A stretch of DNA of 46,063 nucleotides from NCBI GenBank assembly GCA_022703375.1, contig JAKLDS010000016.1, positions 1 to 46,063 on the forward strand, in the 5' to 3' direction. A model generated the notes under the pieces. That model ran no database searches. It was not told where the DNA came from and saw nothing but the letters and a program-made list of their open reading frames with translations. A program made the position numbers and the translations under genes. This document shows, piece by piece, positions 34,791-43,711 of this stretch. Origin of the DNA: Deltaproteobacteria bacterium. GTDB lineage: Bacteria > Desulfobacterota > Syntrophia > Syntrophales > Smithellaceae. Each line of letters opens with the position of its first letter. Position 1 is the stretch's first letter.

Positions 34791-35387
34791 TTATTTCTGG
34801 GGATTTACCACAAAAGAAGCACGGCGGTTCTTTGCCCAGGCCGCTTCATCATGACCACTGGCAATCGGATGTTCTTCGCCGTAGCTGATAGTCTTCATCG
34901 TGGCAGCGCTGACACCCAGATTGGTAAGATACTTCTTTGTTTCCTGGGCGCGTCTTTCACCGAGAGCCATGTTATATTCGGCGGTGCCTCTTTCATCACA
35001 ATGCCCTTCAATAACTATTTTGTTATTGCCGCTGAGGAATATTTCAGCATTGGCTTTGAGAACTTCGCGGGCATCCGGACGGATGTTGGATTTATCAAAA
35101 TCAAAATAAATATCTTTGACGTTATCGGCTCTGGATGCAGCAGCCCGTTTTTCTGACTCCATGCGCTCTCTTTCCGCCCTTTCTCTTGCTTCTCTTTCGG
35201 CTTTTTCCCTTGCCAGGCGTTCGGCGTCTTCTTTTGCCGTATCCTTTGCCGCAGTTTGCGACGAAACGGTTTGATCCTCGGCCGCACCTTCTTTAACTAC
35301 CGATTTTTTTTCTGCACAACCTGACAGAAAAACCAAACACATTACAAGAACTGCAAAAATTCCCACTATAAATATTTTTCTCTTCAT
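34791..35387 (-). CDS. pal: Peptidoglycan-associated lipoprotein Pal
   Basis: A 198-residue lipoprotein with lipobox LSGC (Cys24), anchoring the outer membrane to peptidoglycan and binding TolB. The OmpA-like domain (about 90-195) has the murein-binding motif VIEGHCDERGTAEYNMALGE (124-143). Between the lipid anchor and this domain is an unusually charged Ala/Glu/Arg helix (about 52-88), longer than in E. coli Pal, which could act as a spacer. AAGGAGT precedes the ATG. It is separated from tolB by a 225-bp gap with no gene and no clear terminator. Confidence 0.95.
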   Translation of the reverse strand: MKRKIFIVGIFAVLVMCLVFLSGCAEKKSVVKEGAAEDQTVSSQTAAKDTAKEDAERLAREKAEREARERAERERMESEKRAAASRADNVKDIYFDFDKSNIRPDAREVLKANAEIFLSGNNKIVIEGHCDERGTAEYNMALGERRAQETKKYLTNLGVSAATMKTISYGEEHPIASGHDEAAWAKNRRASFVVNPQK

Positions 35388-35612
35388 TATGAAACTCCTT
35401 TCTTGATTGGATAATATTTTTTAATATTGGCAGAACTTAACCACATTAACTTTCCCTTCGTCAACAAAAAAACGCCGGCATATCCCGGGTGACGCTCTGC
35501 AGCCGCGCTGTTTTTCAATATCTCTATCAAATTCACTATTTATCATCCGGAAAAAATATACGCCAAAATAAAATAAATTACAACAACTTTATCTGTTTTT
35601 TCGTGATACCGG

Positions 35613-36935
35613 TTACTTAAAACGCTTCGACCACACAGGCATCACCACTTTATCATTGTTTTCATAAAGAACTCTCATATTAAGGCCGTTGGCATTCATA
35701 ATGGAAATTCTCCCGCCGGAATTAATCCGGGAGCTGAAAGCAATTTGCCTGCCGGAAGGAGACCAGACAGGCGATTCATTATCCGTGGAACTGAAAGTTA
35801 ATTGCAGCAAATTATTGCCTTCTTCATCAATCGTGAAAATCTGGAATCGGCCGTTGCTTGATCCTTCGTAAGCGATTCTGCCGCCCCGCGGCGACCAGGA
35901 TGGCGAAGTATTGTAATTGCCTTCATAAGTTATTCTTTTCACATTGCCGCCGTCGGCGTCCATAATATAAATCTGGGGTGATCCCCCCCGATTGGAAACA
36001 AAGGCTATTCTGCGGCCGTCGGGCGACCAAGATGGCGAAACATCAATGCCGAAATTGCTGGTCAACCGTTTTAGTTTGAAGCTTTCCAGTTCCATAGCAT
36101 ATATTTCCTCATTGCCCTCTTTACTCAGGGTCAAAAGAAGTGATTTACCGTCGGGCGACCATGCTCCGCTTAAATTCAGCCCGCTGAAAGAAGCGATTTT
36201 TTTTTCCGTGCCTTTTTGCAGGTCGCGCAGATAAACTTCCGGCCGGCCGTCTCGGAATGAAGTAAAGGACAGAAACCGGCCGTCCGGCGACCAGCGCGGA
36301 GCAACCATTATTGAATTATGACCGGTAACTTTTTGCAGGCCGTCGCCGTCATAATTAATCACATAAATATCGCCTTTCGGTCCCTTTTTGGCAACAAAGG
36401 CAATTTTCGTATTAAATTCTCCTTCATCGCCGGTCAGCGCCAGCAATATGTCGGAAACAATCCTTTTGGTTACCTCAGTCTGCTCGCTGATTTTTCCCTG
36501 GTATCTTTTACCGAGCAGTGTTTCACCGCGAATGACATCATAGAGCCAGGTATCAGCAGATATGGCGTCGCCCGTCTGCTCCAGATTTCCCTTTAATAAA
36601 TAATCGGCCCCGATAGCCGCCCAATTGGCAAAAATAATATTGCCGCCGGCCACCTCTGCCGCTTTATCTTCCAGATAACTTTTCTTGTTGAGAATATTGA
36701 AAAAACCGCTCATCGCCAGATATTTCCTGACTTCATCAGTAAACATTATACCCGTATCGGATGATTTGGCTGTTGCCGGATTTTTCAGATCAAAATCACT
36801 GATGGCAATGGGAAAAAGCTGAAACGTCGGAAAATCTATATCAATATAAATTTTTTCCGCGGCGAACGAGATATTAAAAAGCGATGAAACTGCTAAGAAA
36901 AGAATAATTCCCGGCCATAAACTGTTTTTTTTCAT
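35613..36935 (-). CDS. tolB: Tol-Pal system translocation protein TolB
   Basis: A 440-residue periplasmic protein. The signal peptide is about residues 1-25 (SFAAE). The N-terminal domain (about 30-160) contacts TolA. The C-terminal six-bladed beta-propeller is built from WSPDGR-type repeats (for example SWSPDGRRIAFVSNRGG and PVWSPSGRQIAFSSR), which bind Pal. Length and order match the family. It follows tolA after 28 bp. Confidence 0.97.
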   Translation of the reverse strand: MKKNSLWPGIILFLAVSSLFNISFAAEKIYIDIDFPTFQLFPIAISDFDLKNPATAKSSDTGIMFTDEVRKYLAMSGFFNILNKKSYLEDKAAEVAGGNIIFANWAAIGADYLLKGNLEQTGDAISADTWLYDVIRGETLLGKRYQGKISEQTEVTKRIVSDILLALTGDEGEFNTKIAFVAKKGPKGDIYVINYDGDGLQKVTGHNSIMVAPRWSPDGRFLSFTSFRDGRPEVYLRDLQKGTEKKIASFSGLNLSGAWSPDGKSLLLTLSKEGNEEIYAMELESFKLKRLTSNFGIDVSPSWSPDGRRIAFVSNRGGSPQIYIMDADGGNVKRITYEGNYNTSPSWSPRGGRIAYEGSSNGRFQIFTIDEEGNNLLQLTFSSTDNESPVWSPSGRQIAFSSRINSGGRISIMNANGLNMRVLYENNDKVVMPVWSKRFK

Positions 36936-36963
36936 TTATTCAACGTTAACCTTTCTCGTTTCC

Positions 36964-37704
36964 TTAATTCCTGCGCAGTTCCGCGGAGTGAAATACAAAG
37001 CCGATTATAATGCTGTTGTCTCTCATGGCTTCCGGAAATGCAGGGAATTGGCTGACTTTTTTGACAGCTTTGAGAGCGGCATCATCAAAATAGCGGTTGC
37101 CGGAGCGTTTTTCAAAATTGACATGATTCGGCATGCCGTCCCTGAATATTGTGACTTCGATAATGGCTTTAATATTTTCCTTCGGCATTAAGGCCGGCGG
37201 TATGGAAAAATTCTTTTTCACTATGGCATAGGCGGCCGTTTTATAGGCATTCAATGCAGAGCCGATTTGTGCGCTGCTGTATTTGACGCCGCCCGCCGGA
37301 GCTGCATTGGCACCTTGCCTGGCCACAATTGGATTCGGGACGGCAAGCTCCCTTTGCTTAATCGCACTGACTGCTTTTTCAATATTAATTTTACTGTTTT
37401 CTTCTTTTTTTACCGGCGTGGCGTTGGTGTCACTGACCTGTTTCTTCAGGATTGCCGTATGCAGCGAATCCTGAGATTGCAGAATATCCCTGGACAGAGA
37501 AGCGGCCTGTTTGTCGGGAAGAACAAGATCGGAACCAATCAACTGCACATCATAAATCGCGCCGAAAGTTAAATGGCGTTTACTGGCAGGCAGCGTAAAA
37601 AGAATCACACTGATAAGGATCAAATGAATTGCCAGGGAAAGCAAAATCATGTTGGAGATACCGGCATTGCCGCTGTTGCCGCTATCATATGCGTGCTGCA
37701 TCAT
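36964..37704 (-). CDS. tolA: TolA-like protein with TonB-type C-terminus
   Basis: A 246-residue single-pass protein between tolR and tolB. Membrane segment about 20-42 (MILLSLAIHLILISVILF), a linker (about 75-150) far shorter than the long helix of E. coli TolA (421 residues), and a C-terminal TonB/TolA domain (about 155-246; IEVTIFRDGMPNHVNFEKRSG and FDDAALKAVKKVSQFPAFP). Called TolA from operon position; the C-terminal domain is closer to the TonB type. The ATG overlaps the tolR stop as ATGA. Confidence 0.88.
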   Translation of the reverse strand: MMQHAYDSGNSGNAGISNMILLSLAIHLILISVILFTLPASKRHLTFGAIYDVQLIGSDLVLPDKQAASLSRDILQSQDSLHTAILKKQVSDTNATPVKKEENSKINIEKAVSAIKQRELAVPNPIVARQGANAAPAGGVKYSSAQIGSALNAYKTAAYAIVKKNFSIPPALMPKENIKAIIEVTIFRDGMPNHVNFEKRSGNRYFDDAALKAVKKVSQFPAFPEAMRDNSIIIGFVFHSAELRRN

Positions 37705-38123
37705 TTTCTGGCCTCGGGCGGTTCCGTAATCATGCCCAGTTTATCCACTCCGGCCTTCCTCACTTCAGCCATGACTTCCACAACAAACCCGTAAGGCACA
37801 TTTCTATCCGCCCGCAGGAAAAGTTCGCGGTCTATTCTGTTGGAAAAGATGGCCTCCAGTTTGGTATTGAGTTCGCCGAGCGGCAGTTTTGTTTTATTAA
37901 TATAAATTTCCTTGGACTCATTGATGGTCAGGACCAGCTTTTCTTCAGTGACATCAACACTTTTGGATTTCACCCGGGGAAGATTAACGTCTATTCCCAT
38001 GGAAAGCATCGGAGCCGTCACCATGAAAATAATTAAAAGCACCAGCATAACATCAACCAGGGGCGTGACATTTATTTCCGAAAGAGCTTTTTCCTGATTA
38101 TTTCGGCGGCGTAAATTGCGCAT
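37701..38123 (-). CDS. tolR: TolR/ExbD-family stator protein
   Basis: A 140-residue inner-membrane protein with one membrane segment (about 21-41) carrying Asp24 in INVTPLVDVMLVLLIIFM, the residue that takes part in proton flow. The periplasmic domain (about 60-140) dimerises. With TolQ it energises TolA. Its gene overlaps tolA by four bases and follows tolQ after 25 bp. Confidence 0.95.
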   Translation of the reverse strand: MRNLRRRNNQEKALSEINVTPLVDVMLVLLIIFMVTAPMLSMGIDVNLPRVKSKSVDVTEEKLVLTINESKEIYINKTKLPLGELNTKLEAIFSNRIDRELFLRADRNVPYGFVVEVMAEVRKAGVDKLGMITEPPEARK

Positions 38124-38148
38124 AATTTATTCTTCCCGTTCGACCAAT

Positions 38149-38895
38149 CTATTTACGGACAAGATACTGTTCCACTATATTGAGAAATTCAGCGGCAAAG
38201 TTGTCCATTTCCTGAACCATGGACTTGGCGCGATTTAAAAAATAATTATAAAAAATAACAGCGGGAATCGCCGCGGCAAGGCCTGCGGCCGTGGCGACCA
38301 GCGCCTCCGAGATGCCGGGCGCAACCACCGCCAGCGTTGCGGAACCGCGGGCGCCGATGCTCTTAAACGTATCCATGATTCCCCAGACAGTGCCAAAAAG
38401 CCCGATAAAGGGGCTCGCCGATCCTGTTGTCGCCAGAAAGCCCAGCGCTCTTTCGAGCTTGGTCATTTCCGAGGAGCACGCTCTGTTTAAAGACCGCTCA
38501 ATATTATCCAACCCGTTCATTTCTATCGCCGCCGCGTTATTCTCTTCCCCGGCGCGCGGCGCCTGACTGTTCATTTTGTTTAATTTAATCAGTTCCGCAT
38601 AGCCGACACGGAAAACTTCGGCTGTGGTCGAAAATTCATACTTTTTCGCCGCAGGGTAAACCTCGGAGAATTTGCTGCTGCGCAAATAATCGGAGTTGAA
38701 TTCATCATTTTCTTTTTTAATTTTACGGTAGTATTTCAATTTAAGGAAAATTATTGCCCAGGAAACAACAGAAAAGAAAAGCAGCAGCAGCAGCACAAAC
38801 TTGACCATCAGACCGGCATCAAGAATCATGCTCAAAAGGCTGCCGTGAAAATTACCGCCCAAATCTAAAGAGGCAACTTGCGAAATATCCTTCAC
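38149..38895 (-). CDS. tolQ: TolQ/ExbB-family motor protein
   Basis: A 248-residue inner-membrane protein with three membrane segments (about 28-52, 150-175 and 195-222) and the family block SPFIGLFGTVWGIMDTFKSI. It forms the proton channel with TolR. The start is GTG at 38895, supported by AAGGAGA just upstream. First gene of the tol-pal cluster, with a promoter at 38935-38963. Confidence 0.96.
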   Translation of the reverse strand: MKDISQVASLDLGGNFHGSLLSMILDAGLMVKFVLLLLLFFSVVSWAIIFLKLKYYRKIKKENDEFNSDYLRSSKFSEVYPAAKKYEFSTTAEVFRVGYAELIKLNKMNSQAPRAGEENNAAAIEMNGLDNIERSLNRACSSEMTKLERALGFLATTGSASPFIGLFGTVWGIMDTFKSIGARGSATLAVVAPGISEALVATAAGLAAAIPAVIFYNYFLNRAKSMVQEMDNFAAEFLNIVEQYLVRK

Positions 38896-38934
38896 TTTTT
38901 ATCTCCTTGTCAGATGAATTGCGTATTGCGATGT

Positions 38935-38963
38935 AAGCTAAAGGAAAAAAAGTTTGTTGTCAA
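38935..38963 (-). promoter_or_regulatory. Sigma-70-type promoter of the tol-pal cluster
   Basis: Minus strand TTGACA (38963-38958), 17-base spacer, TAGCTT (38940-38935), 40 bases before the tolQ GTG. Both boxes are identical to those before rplM. Confidence 0.6.
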
Positions 38964-39049
38964 CGATTTTTAACTGTTTTTGCCTCCGCGGCTGCCCCGT
39001 AAAGCCTTCCCGGGAAACGGCTATTACAAAGCGAAGACAGGCGTATTCA

Positions 39050-41719
39050 TTACTTGAATAACAGGCTCACCCTGATTAGTCCGTCCGGCAACGGTTCTTT
39101 GCTCATCCCCAGTTTTTCACAAAGCTTCTGCATTTTGATATTACCGGCTTCAATGTAACCGAAAAATTCGGACAGATTCTTTTCTCCGGCAATGCCGATG
39201 AGATAATCAAGCAGCTTATAGGCAAGCCCCCTGCCCTGATACTTATCATGAACAATGACGGCAAACTCACACTTTTCCAGATCACCTTCCAGCGCGAAAC
39301 TGCCGATGCCGATAATCTTTCTTTTGTTGTTTTCCCGTATTTCGGCGACGATGGCCATCTCCCGTTCATAATCAATATTGCAGGAACGAACATGCATCAT
39401 ATGGGAAATATTTTTAATTGTCTGGTAATATCTGCCCCGCAATGTTTCTTCCGAAATTTCCGTCAGCATATCATGTTCCAGCGGTTCGTCTTCCGGTTTG
39501 ATCGGTCTTAACAGCACATCGGTTCCATCGGCGGAGCGCCAGTTGCTGACATAACGCACCGGATACGGCGTAATCACCAAATGCGGATATTGGGCTGATT
39601 CCTCAAGGCAGCCTTTATCCATGATTATCTTGGCATCCAGGGCAACTGCCTTGCCGTTGACGATGCCCAGCGGATTGATATCCATTTCCTGTATTTCCGG
39701 GAAATCCATCACCAGATTGGAAAAGCTGACAATAATTTCCTCCAGTTGCCGCAAATCCGCGGGCGGTTTGCCGCGGTACCCCTGCAGCAATTGATATACC
39801 CTGGTATCTTCAATCAGACGGCGGGCCAGCGTCTGGTTGAGCGGCGGCAGCGCCAGGGAAAAATCCTGGAATACTTCCACACCGATGCCTCCTCTGCCGA
39901 ACATGATTACGGAACCGAAGCTTTTGTCTTTTTTTGCACCCAGGATCAATTCGTAATCAATCATTTCAACCATTTTCTGGACGATAACTCCTTTGATTGT
40001 CGCCTGCGGCGCCCGGAGCCGCACTCGTTGAAAGATTTTCTGATATTCTTCCTTCAACGCATCGGCGGATTTGATTCCTGTGACAATACCTCCGACATCG
40101 TGCCGGAAAATGATTTCCGGCGAAGAAATTTTCAGGACAACCGGATAGCCGATTTCATCGGCATAGCGCAGTGCCGCAGCTTCGCTTTCGGCCACATACG
40201 ATTTGATTGTGGGAATGCCGTAGTTGGAAAGGAACCGCACCGCTTCATCGTCTGTCAGAACCGGCTTTCCCACCCGGCAGATTTTTTTAATCAATGTTTT
40301 CAGATTGTTGATCGGCGGCGTCTGATCAACGCTGAGCTCGGAAGGCGTTTCATTCACCAGCAGAATATTTTTCTGGTAATTGTACATATACATATAGGCG
40401 CGAATGGCGTCTTCCGAAGTTTCGTAAGCCGGAATATCTTTCCGCAGCAGTATTTCTTTGCCCTGCTTAACCTCATTACCGCCCAGCCACGCCGTCAGCA
40501 GCGGCTTGCCCGTCGCCTCGGCGACCGATATCATCGCGGCGGCCAGATCGGCGGAACGTGCGGCATCCTGCGGCGTGTAAATGACAAGAACGCCGTCAAC
40601 ATTAGCGTCGGCAAGACAGGCGTTAAGCGCGCCGATATACCGTTCTACTTCCGCATCGCGCATTACATTAACGGGATTTCCCCGCTTCCAGAAGGGCGGC
40701 AGCAGTAAATCAAGTTTTTTTATTGTCGGTGCGGAGAGCTCCGCCAGCCTGCCGCCCGAGGCAAGCAATCTTCCGGCAGCCATCACACCCATTCCCCCGG
40801 CATTGGTAATTATCGCCAGATTAGGCCCCCGGGGATGATTTCTGGAACAAAGAACACTGGCCGTGGTGAGAATATCCTTGGGTTCCCAGACCCTGACCAT
40901 TCCTATCCGGCGAAAAACGGCGTTGGCTACTTCTTCAGCATCGGCCAGCATGCCGGTGTGCGTGTAACATTCTTCGTTATCACTTTTAATTTGCCTGGGT
41001 TTAAGCACCACAATCGGCTTACTGCGGGTGAAGGCGCGAGCGGCGCTGACAAAACGCCGCACATTGCCTATTTCGTTTTCCAGATAAATTATTATACTTT
41101 TTGTCTGGGAATCGCTGCCCAGAAAATCAATTATGCTGCCGAAATCAACATCCACGGCAGATCCCAGAGAGGCAATCATACTGAATCCGATATGTTCACT
41201 GATACCCCAGTCGTAAAGTGTCCGGGGGAAATTGCCCGTATGGGCAATAAAGGCGATATTGCCCGATTCCGGCTGCGTCGAAAGCGTAGTGGCATTAAGG
41301 CCGATATTTGTTCGCATAATGCCCAGAGAGCCGGGGCCGACAATACGCATGCCGTAGTTCCTGCCTGCCGTCACTATCTGCCGCTCCAGTTCCCTCCCGC
41401 CGGCTCCCGTTTCGCCGAAACCTGATGATACGATAACGACACCATCCACTCCCGCTCTGCCGCATTCTTCGACTACGGCCGGAACTGCCGCCGCCGGTAT
41501 GACAATAACCGCCAAATCAATGTGTTCACTGATGTCCAAAATACTCGAGTGACAGGGAAGATTATTCAGCGAAGAACGTTTATTGTTGATGGGAAAAAAG
41601 TTAATTCCCCTGTTTTGCCGCAAATTGTCAAACAGGGCTTTGCCGAAAGAGCCTTTTTTCTCCGTGGCTCCAATCAGCGCGACCGTCCGGGGATTGAGCA
41701 TTTTAAAAAGATCACCCAT
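39050..41719 (-). CDS. ADP-forming acyl-CoA synthetase fused to GNAT acetyltransferase
   Basis: An 889-residue fusion. Residues 1-455 are the CoA-binding and ligase (alpha) part of NDP-forming acetyl-CoA synthetases; about 480-710 is the ATP-grasp (beta) part (GYPVVLKISSPEI, MFGRGGIGVEVFQDF, EMDINPL); about 735-889 is a GNAT domain with the acetyl-CoA loop KYQGRGLAYKLL (826-837). The plan is that of the Pat/PatZ lysine acetyltransferases, in which the phospho-histidine of the synthetase is usually lost. Here THTGMLA keeps a histidine at the matching place (His254), so the synthetase half may still make ATP. It could be a true synthetase with an added acetyltransferase, or a Pat protein. Transcribed alone; the tol-pal promoter lies just after its stop. 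Confidence 0.88.
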   Translation of the reverse strand: MGDLFKMLNPRTVALIGATEKKGSFGKALFDNLRQNRGINFFPINNKRSSLNNLPCHSSILDISEHIDLAVIVIPAAAVPAVVEECGRAGVDGVVIVSSGFGETGAGGRELERQIVTAGRNYGMRIVGPGSLGIMRTNIGLNATTLSTQPESGNIAFIAHTGNFPRTLYDWGISEHIGFSMIASLGSAVDVDFGSIIDFLGSDSQTKSIIIYLENEIGNVRRFVSAARAFTRSKPIVVLKPRQIKSDNEECYTHTGMLADAEEVANAVFRRIGMVRVWEPKDILTTASVLCSRNHPRGPNLAIITNAGGMGVMAAGRLLASGGRLAELSAPTIKKLDLLLPPFWKRGNPVNVMRDAEVERYIGALNACLADANVDGVLVIYTPQDAARSADLAAAMISVAEATGKPLLTAWLGGNEVKQGKEILLRKDIPAYETSEDAIRAYMYMYNYQKNILLVNETPSELSVDQTPPINNLKTLIKKICRVGKPVLTDDEAVRFLSNYGIPTIKSYVAESEAAALRYADEIGYPVVLKISSPEIIFRHDVGGIVTGIKSADALKEEYQKIFQRVRLRAPQATIKGVIVQKMVEMIDYELILGAKKDKSFGSVIMFGRGGIGVEVFQDFSLALPPLNQTLARRLIEDTRVYQLLQGYRGKPPADLRQLEEIIVSFSNLVMDFPEIQEMDINPLGIVNGKAVALDAKIIMDKGCLEESAQYPHLVITPYPVRYVSNWRSADGTDVLLRPIKPEDEPLEHDMLTEISEETLRGRYYQTIKNISHMMHVRSCNIDYEREMAIVAEIRENNKRKIIGIGSFALEGDLEKCEFAVIVHDKYQGRGLAYKLLDYLIGIAGEKNLSEFFGYIEAGNIKMQKLCEKLGMSKEPLPDGLIRVSLLFK

Positions 41720-41823
41720 ATGTTTCCTTTTGGCGGGATTTTTTCCCTGATTGATTATCGGGAAATTTTATTTGCCTGTCAAACAGGACATTCCATCATC
41801 CGGCAGCCGCCGGGCGGCACGGC

Positions 41824-42603
41824 TTATTTTATCAGGCGTCGTTTCATTTTACGCAAAGCCACAGGAAAAACAACGGCATTGAATAACAGCAGATAACAGA
41901 TTCCCGCAAATACATCTGCATTGTACTGGCCGAAATTCAAACCCCGCAGCACATTGGTCAAATGCGTCAGCGGCAGCGCCAGCGCCAGATACTGCGCCCA
42001 CCAGGGCAGGTTTGCCAGGGGAAAAAACGTTCCGCTGAACAGGAACATCGGAGTTATGAATAAAAATACCGGCAGGTTGAAAAGTTCTATTGTTTTGACC
42101 GATGCCGTAAAAATCATCCCTGTGGAGCCAAAAGCCATGCCTCCTAAAAAAGCAATAAGAATAATCAGGGGCGCGGCGGTATAATTAAGCAGGCCGAAAA
42201 AACCGATAACAATCATCATGATTGTCGTGGCAATCGCCGCTTTCGTCGCTCCCCAGACTATTTCCCCGGTTATTATTTCCGCAACTGTAAGCGGTGTCGC
42301 CATCATGGCGTCAAATGTTTTCTGGTAATACATCCGGACAAAAGAGGCAAAAGTATTTTCAAAAAAAGAGTTGTTCATGATGTTGACGGCAATGAGCGCC
42401 GGAGCGATAAAACTCACATATGATACCTCCATATCCCCGTAGCGGACCGAACCGATCAAACCGGAAAAGCCGATACCGAAAGCGGCCAGATAAAAAAGCG
42501 GCTCCAAAAGCGGCGGCATGAAGTTTATTTTCCAGCTTTCCCTGTAAACAGTCAGGTTCCTCTGCCAGACAGCGATGAACCTGCCGGTGATGTCAATTTT
42601 CAT
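41824..42603 (-). CDS. ABC-2 type transporter permease
   Basis: A 259-residue inner-membrane protein with six hydrophobic segments and the ABC-2 (NodJ/DrrB-like) pattern, including FFENTFASFVRMYYQKTFDAMMATPLT and a late FLFSGTFFPLANLPWW loop. It is the export channel partner of the ATPase just upstream, whose stop overlaps this start as ATGA. The substrate may be a polysaccharide, lipid or drug; nothing nearby decides it. Confidence 0.9.
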   Translation of the reverse strand: MKIDITGRFIAVWQRNLTVYRESWKINFMPPLLEPLFYLAAFGIGFSGLIGSVRYGDMEVSYVSFIAPALIAVNIMNNSFFENTFASFVRMYYQKTFDAMMATPLTVAEIITGEIVWGATKAAIATTIMMIVIGFFGLLNYTAAPLIILIAFLGGMAFGSTGMIFTASVKTIELFNLPVFLFITPMFLFSGTFFPLANLPWWAQYLALALPLTHLTNVLRGLNFGQYNADVFAGICYLLLFNAVVFPVALRKMKRRLIK

Positions 42604-43514
42604 TCTTTCAGCTCTCTGCCTGTTAATTTCAGAAACACATCTTCCAGCGTGGCGGAACGAAGAAGACTGTTTTCCTCAGGAAACTTAAGATCAATCTCCC
42701 GATAAATTTCATGGCTGTTTTGCGCGTAAATAATCAGCCGGTGGCCCAGGTCTTCACAGCGCCAGTTATTCTCCCGCACAAAAACGGCAATCCCTTCCGA
42801 ACGCTCGGCAATTTCTATGATGTGGCTGCCGATATATTCGCTGATTAAAGACCGCGGCGAACCCTGTGCCAGTATTTTGCCTTTATCCATAATCAGGAGA
42901 GAATCGCACAGGCGCGCCGCCTCATCCATGTAATGGGTAGTCAGCAGAATAGTCATGCCCTGCGCTTTCAGCCTTTCTATCCTTTCCCAGACCTGATGGC
43001 GGGATTGTGGATCAAGGCCGGTTGTCGGTTCATCAAGAATCAGCAGATCCGGTTTATTAATCAGCGCGCGGGCAATGACGAGCCGGCGCACCATGCCGCC
43101 GGAAAGTTCAGCCACCCGGGCTTGCTTCTTTTGTTCCAAAGCCAGAAATTGCAGCATCTCCAGCGCCCTTTTTCCGGCGGTGTCTGCCGGAATGTTAAAA
43201 TAACGGGCAAACACTGCAAAATTTTGCAGCACAGTCAGGTCGGGATCAAGAGTGTTTTCCTGCTGGCAAACACCGATTCGTGATTTGATTTCTCTGGCCT
43301 TTGTTTTGATGTCCATTCCGAAAACTTTCAGGCTGCCGCTGCTTAAAGGGGAAAACCCGTAAATCATTTTGATAGTGGTTGTCTTACCGGCGCCGTTGGG
43401 GCCCAGAATGCCAAAACAGCTGCCCGGCAAAATATGAAATGAAACATCGTTGACGGCTGTAAAAGCTCCGAAATATTTTTTTAAATTTTCCGCGACAATA
43501 ACTTCCGTACCCAT
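42600..43514 (-). CDS. ABC transporter ATP-binding protein (DrrA/NodI type)
   Basis: A 304-residue ATPase with Walker A GPNGAGKT (38-45), signature LSGGM (137-141), Walker B LLILDEP (157-163) and a switch His (TTHYMDE). The C-terminal 75 or so residues follow the DrrA/NodI extension. It powers the ABC-2 permease encoded after it with a 4-bp overlap. The 197 bp upstream are AT-rich and shared with the divergent PilZ gene; a TTAAC-N4-GTTAA palindrome is seen at about 43570-43583. Confidence 0.93.
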   Translation of the reverse strand: MGTEVIVAENLKKYFGAFTAVNDVSFHILPGSCFGILGPNGAGKTTTIKMIYGFSPLSSGSLKVFGMDIKTKAREIKSRIGVCQQENTLDPDLTVLQNFAVFARYFNIPADTAGKRALEMLQFLALEQKKQARVAELSGGMVRRLVIARALINKPDLLILDEPTTGLDPQSRHQVWERIERLKAQGMTILLTTHYMDEAARLCDSLLIMDKGKILAQGSPRSLISEYIGSHIIEIAERSEGIAVFVRENNWRCEDLGHRLIIYAQNSHEIYREIDLKFPEENSLLRSATLEDVFLKLTGRELKE

Positions 43515-43624
43515 GCCGGCATCTCTTTTTCGATAAGATGGTATTAGTTTCTCACAAAAAATTGTTTTTTAACTTATGTTAACCATAAACTCATTGTCAA
43601 CAAAAAGAAATTTGCATAAACTGT

Positions 43625-43653
43625 TTGACCAAACAGAACTATTTTATTATATT
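43625..43653 (+). promoter_or_regulatory. Sigma-70-type promoter of the PilZ gene
   Basis: TTGACC (43625-43630), 17-base spacer, TATATT (43648-43653), about 58 bases before the PilZ ATG. A further match, TTGTCA-N17-TAAACT, lies about 30 bases upstream. Confidence 0.55.
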
Positions 43654-43711
43654 TAACAAAATATTCGCTTCTTCACGAAATATTCATCAGGGAAAGGTTA
43701 AAAACAAATTC

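Noticed and set aside
39746-40708. 320-residue open frame opposite the synthetase-GNAT gene
   Set aside because: Antisense to well-conserved synthetase motifs, with no recognisable domain or ribosome-binding site.
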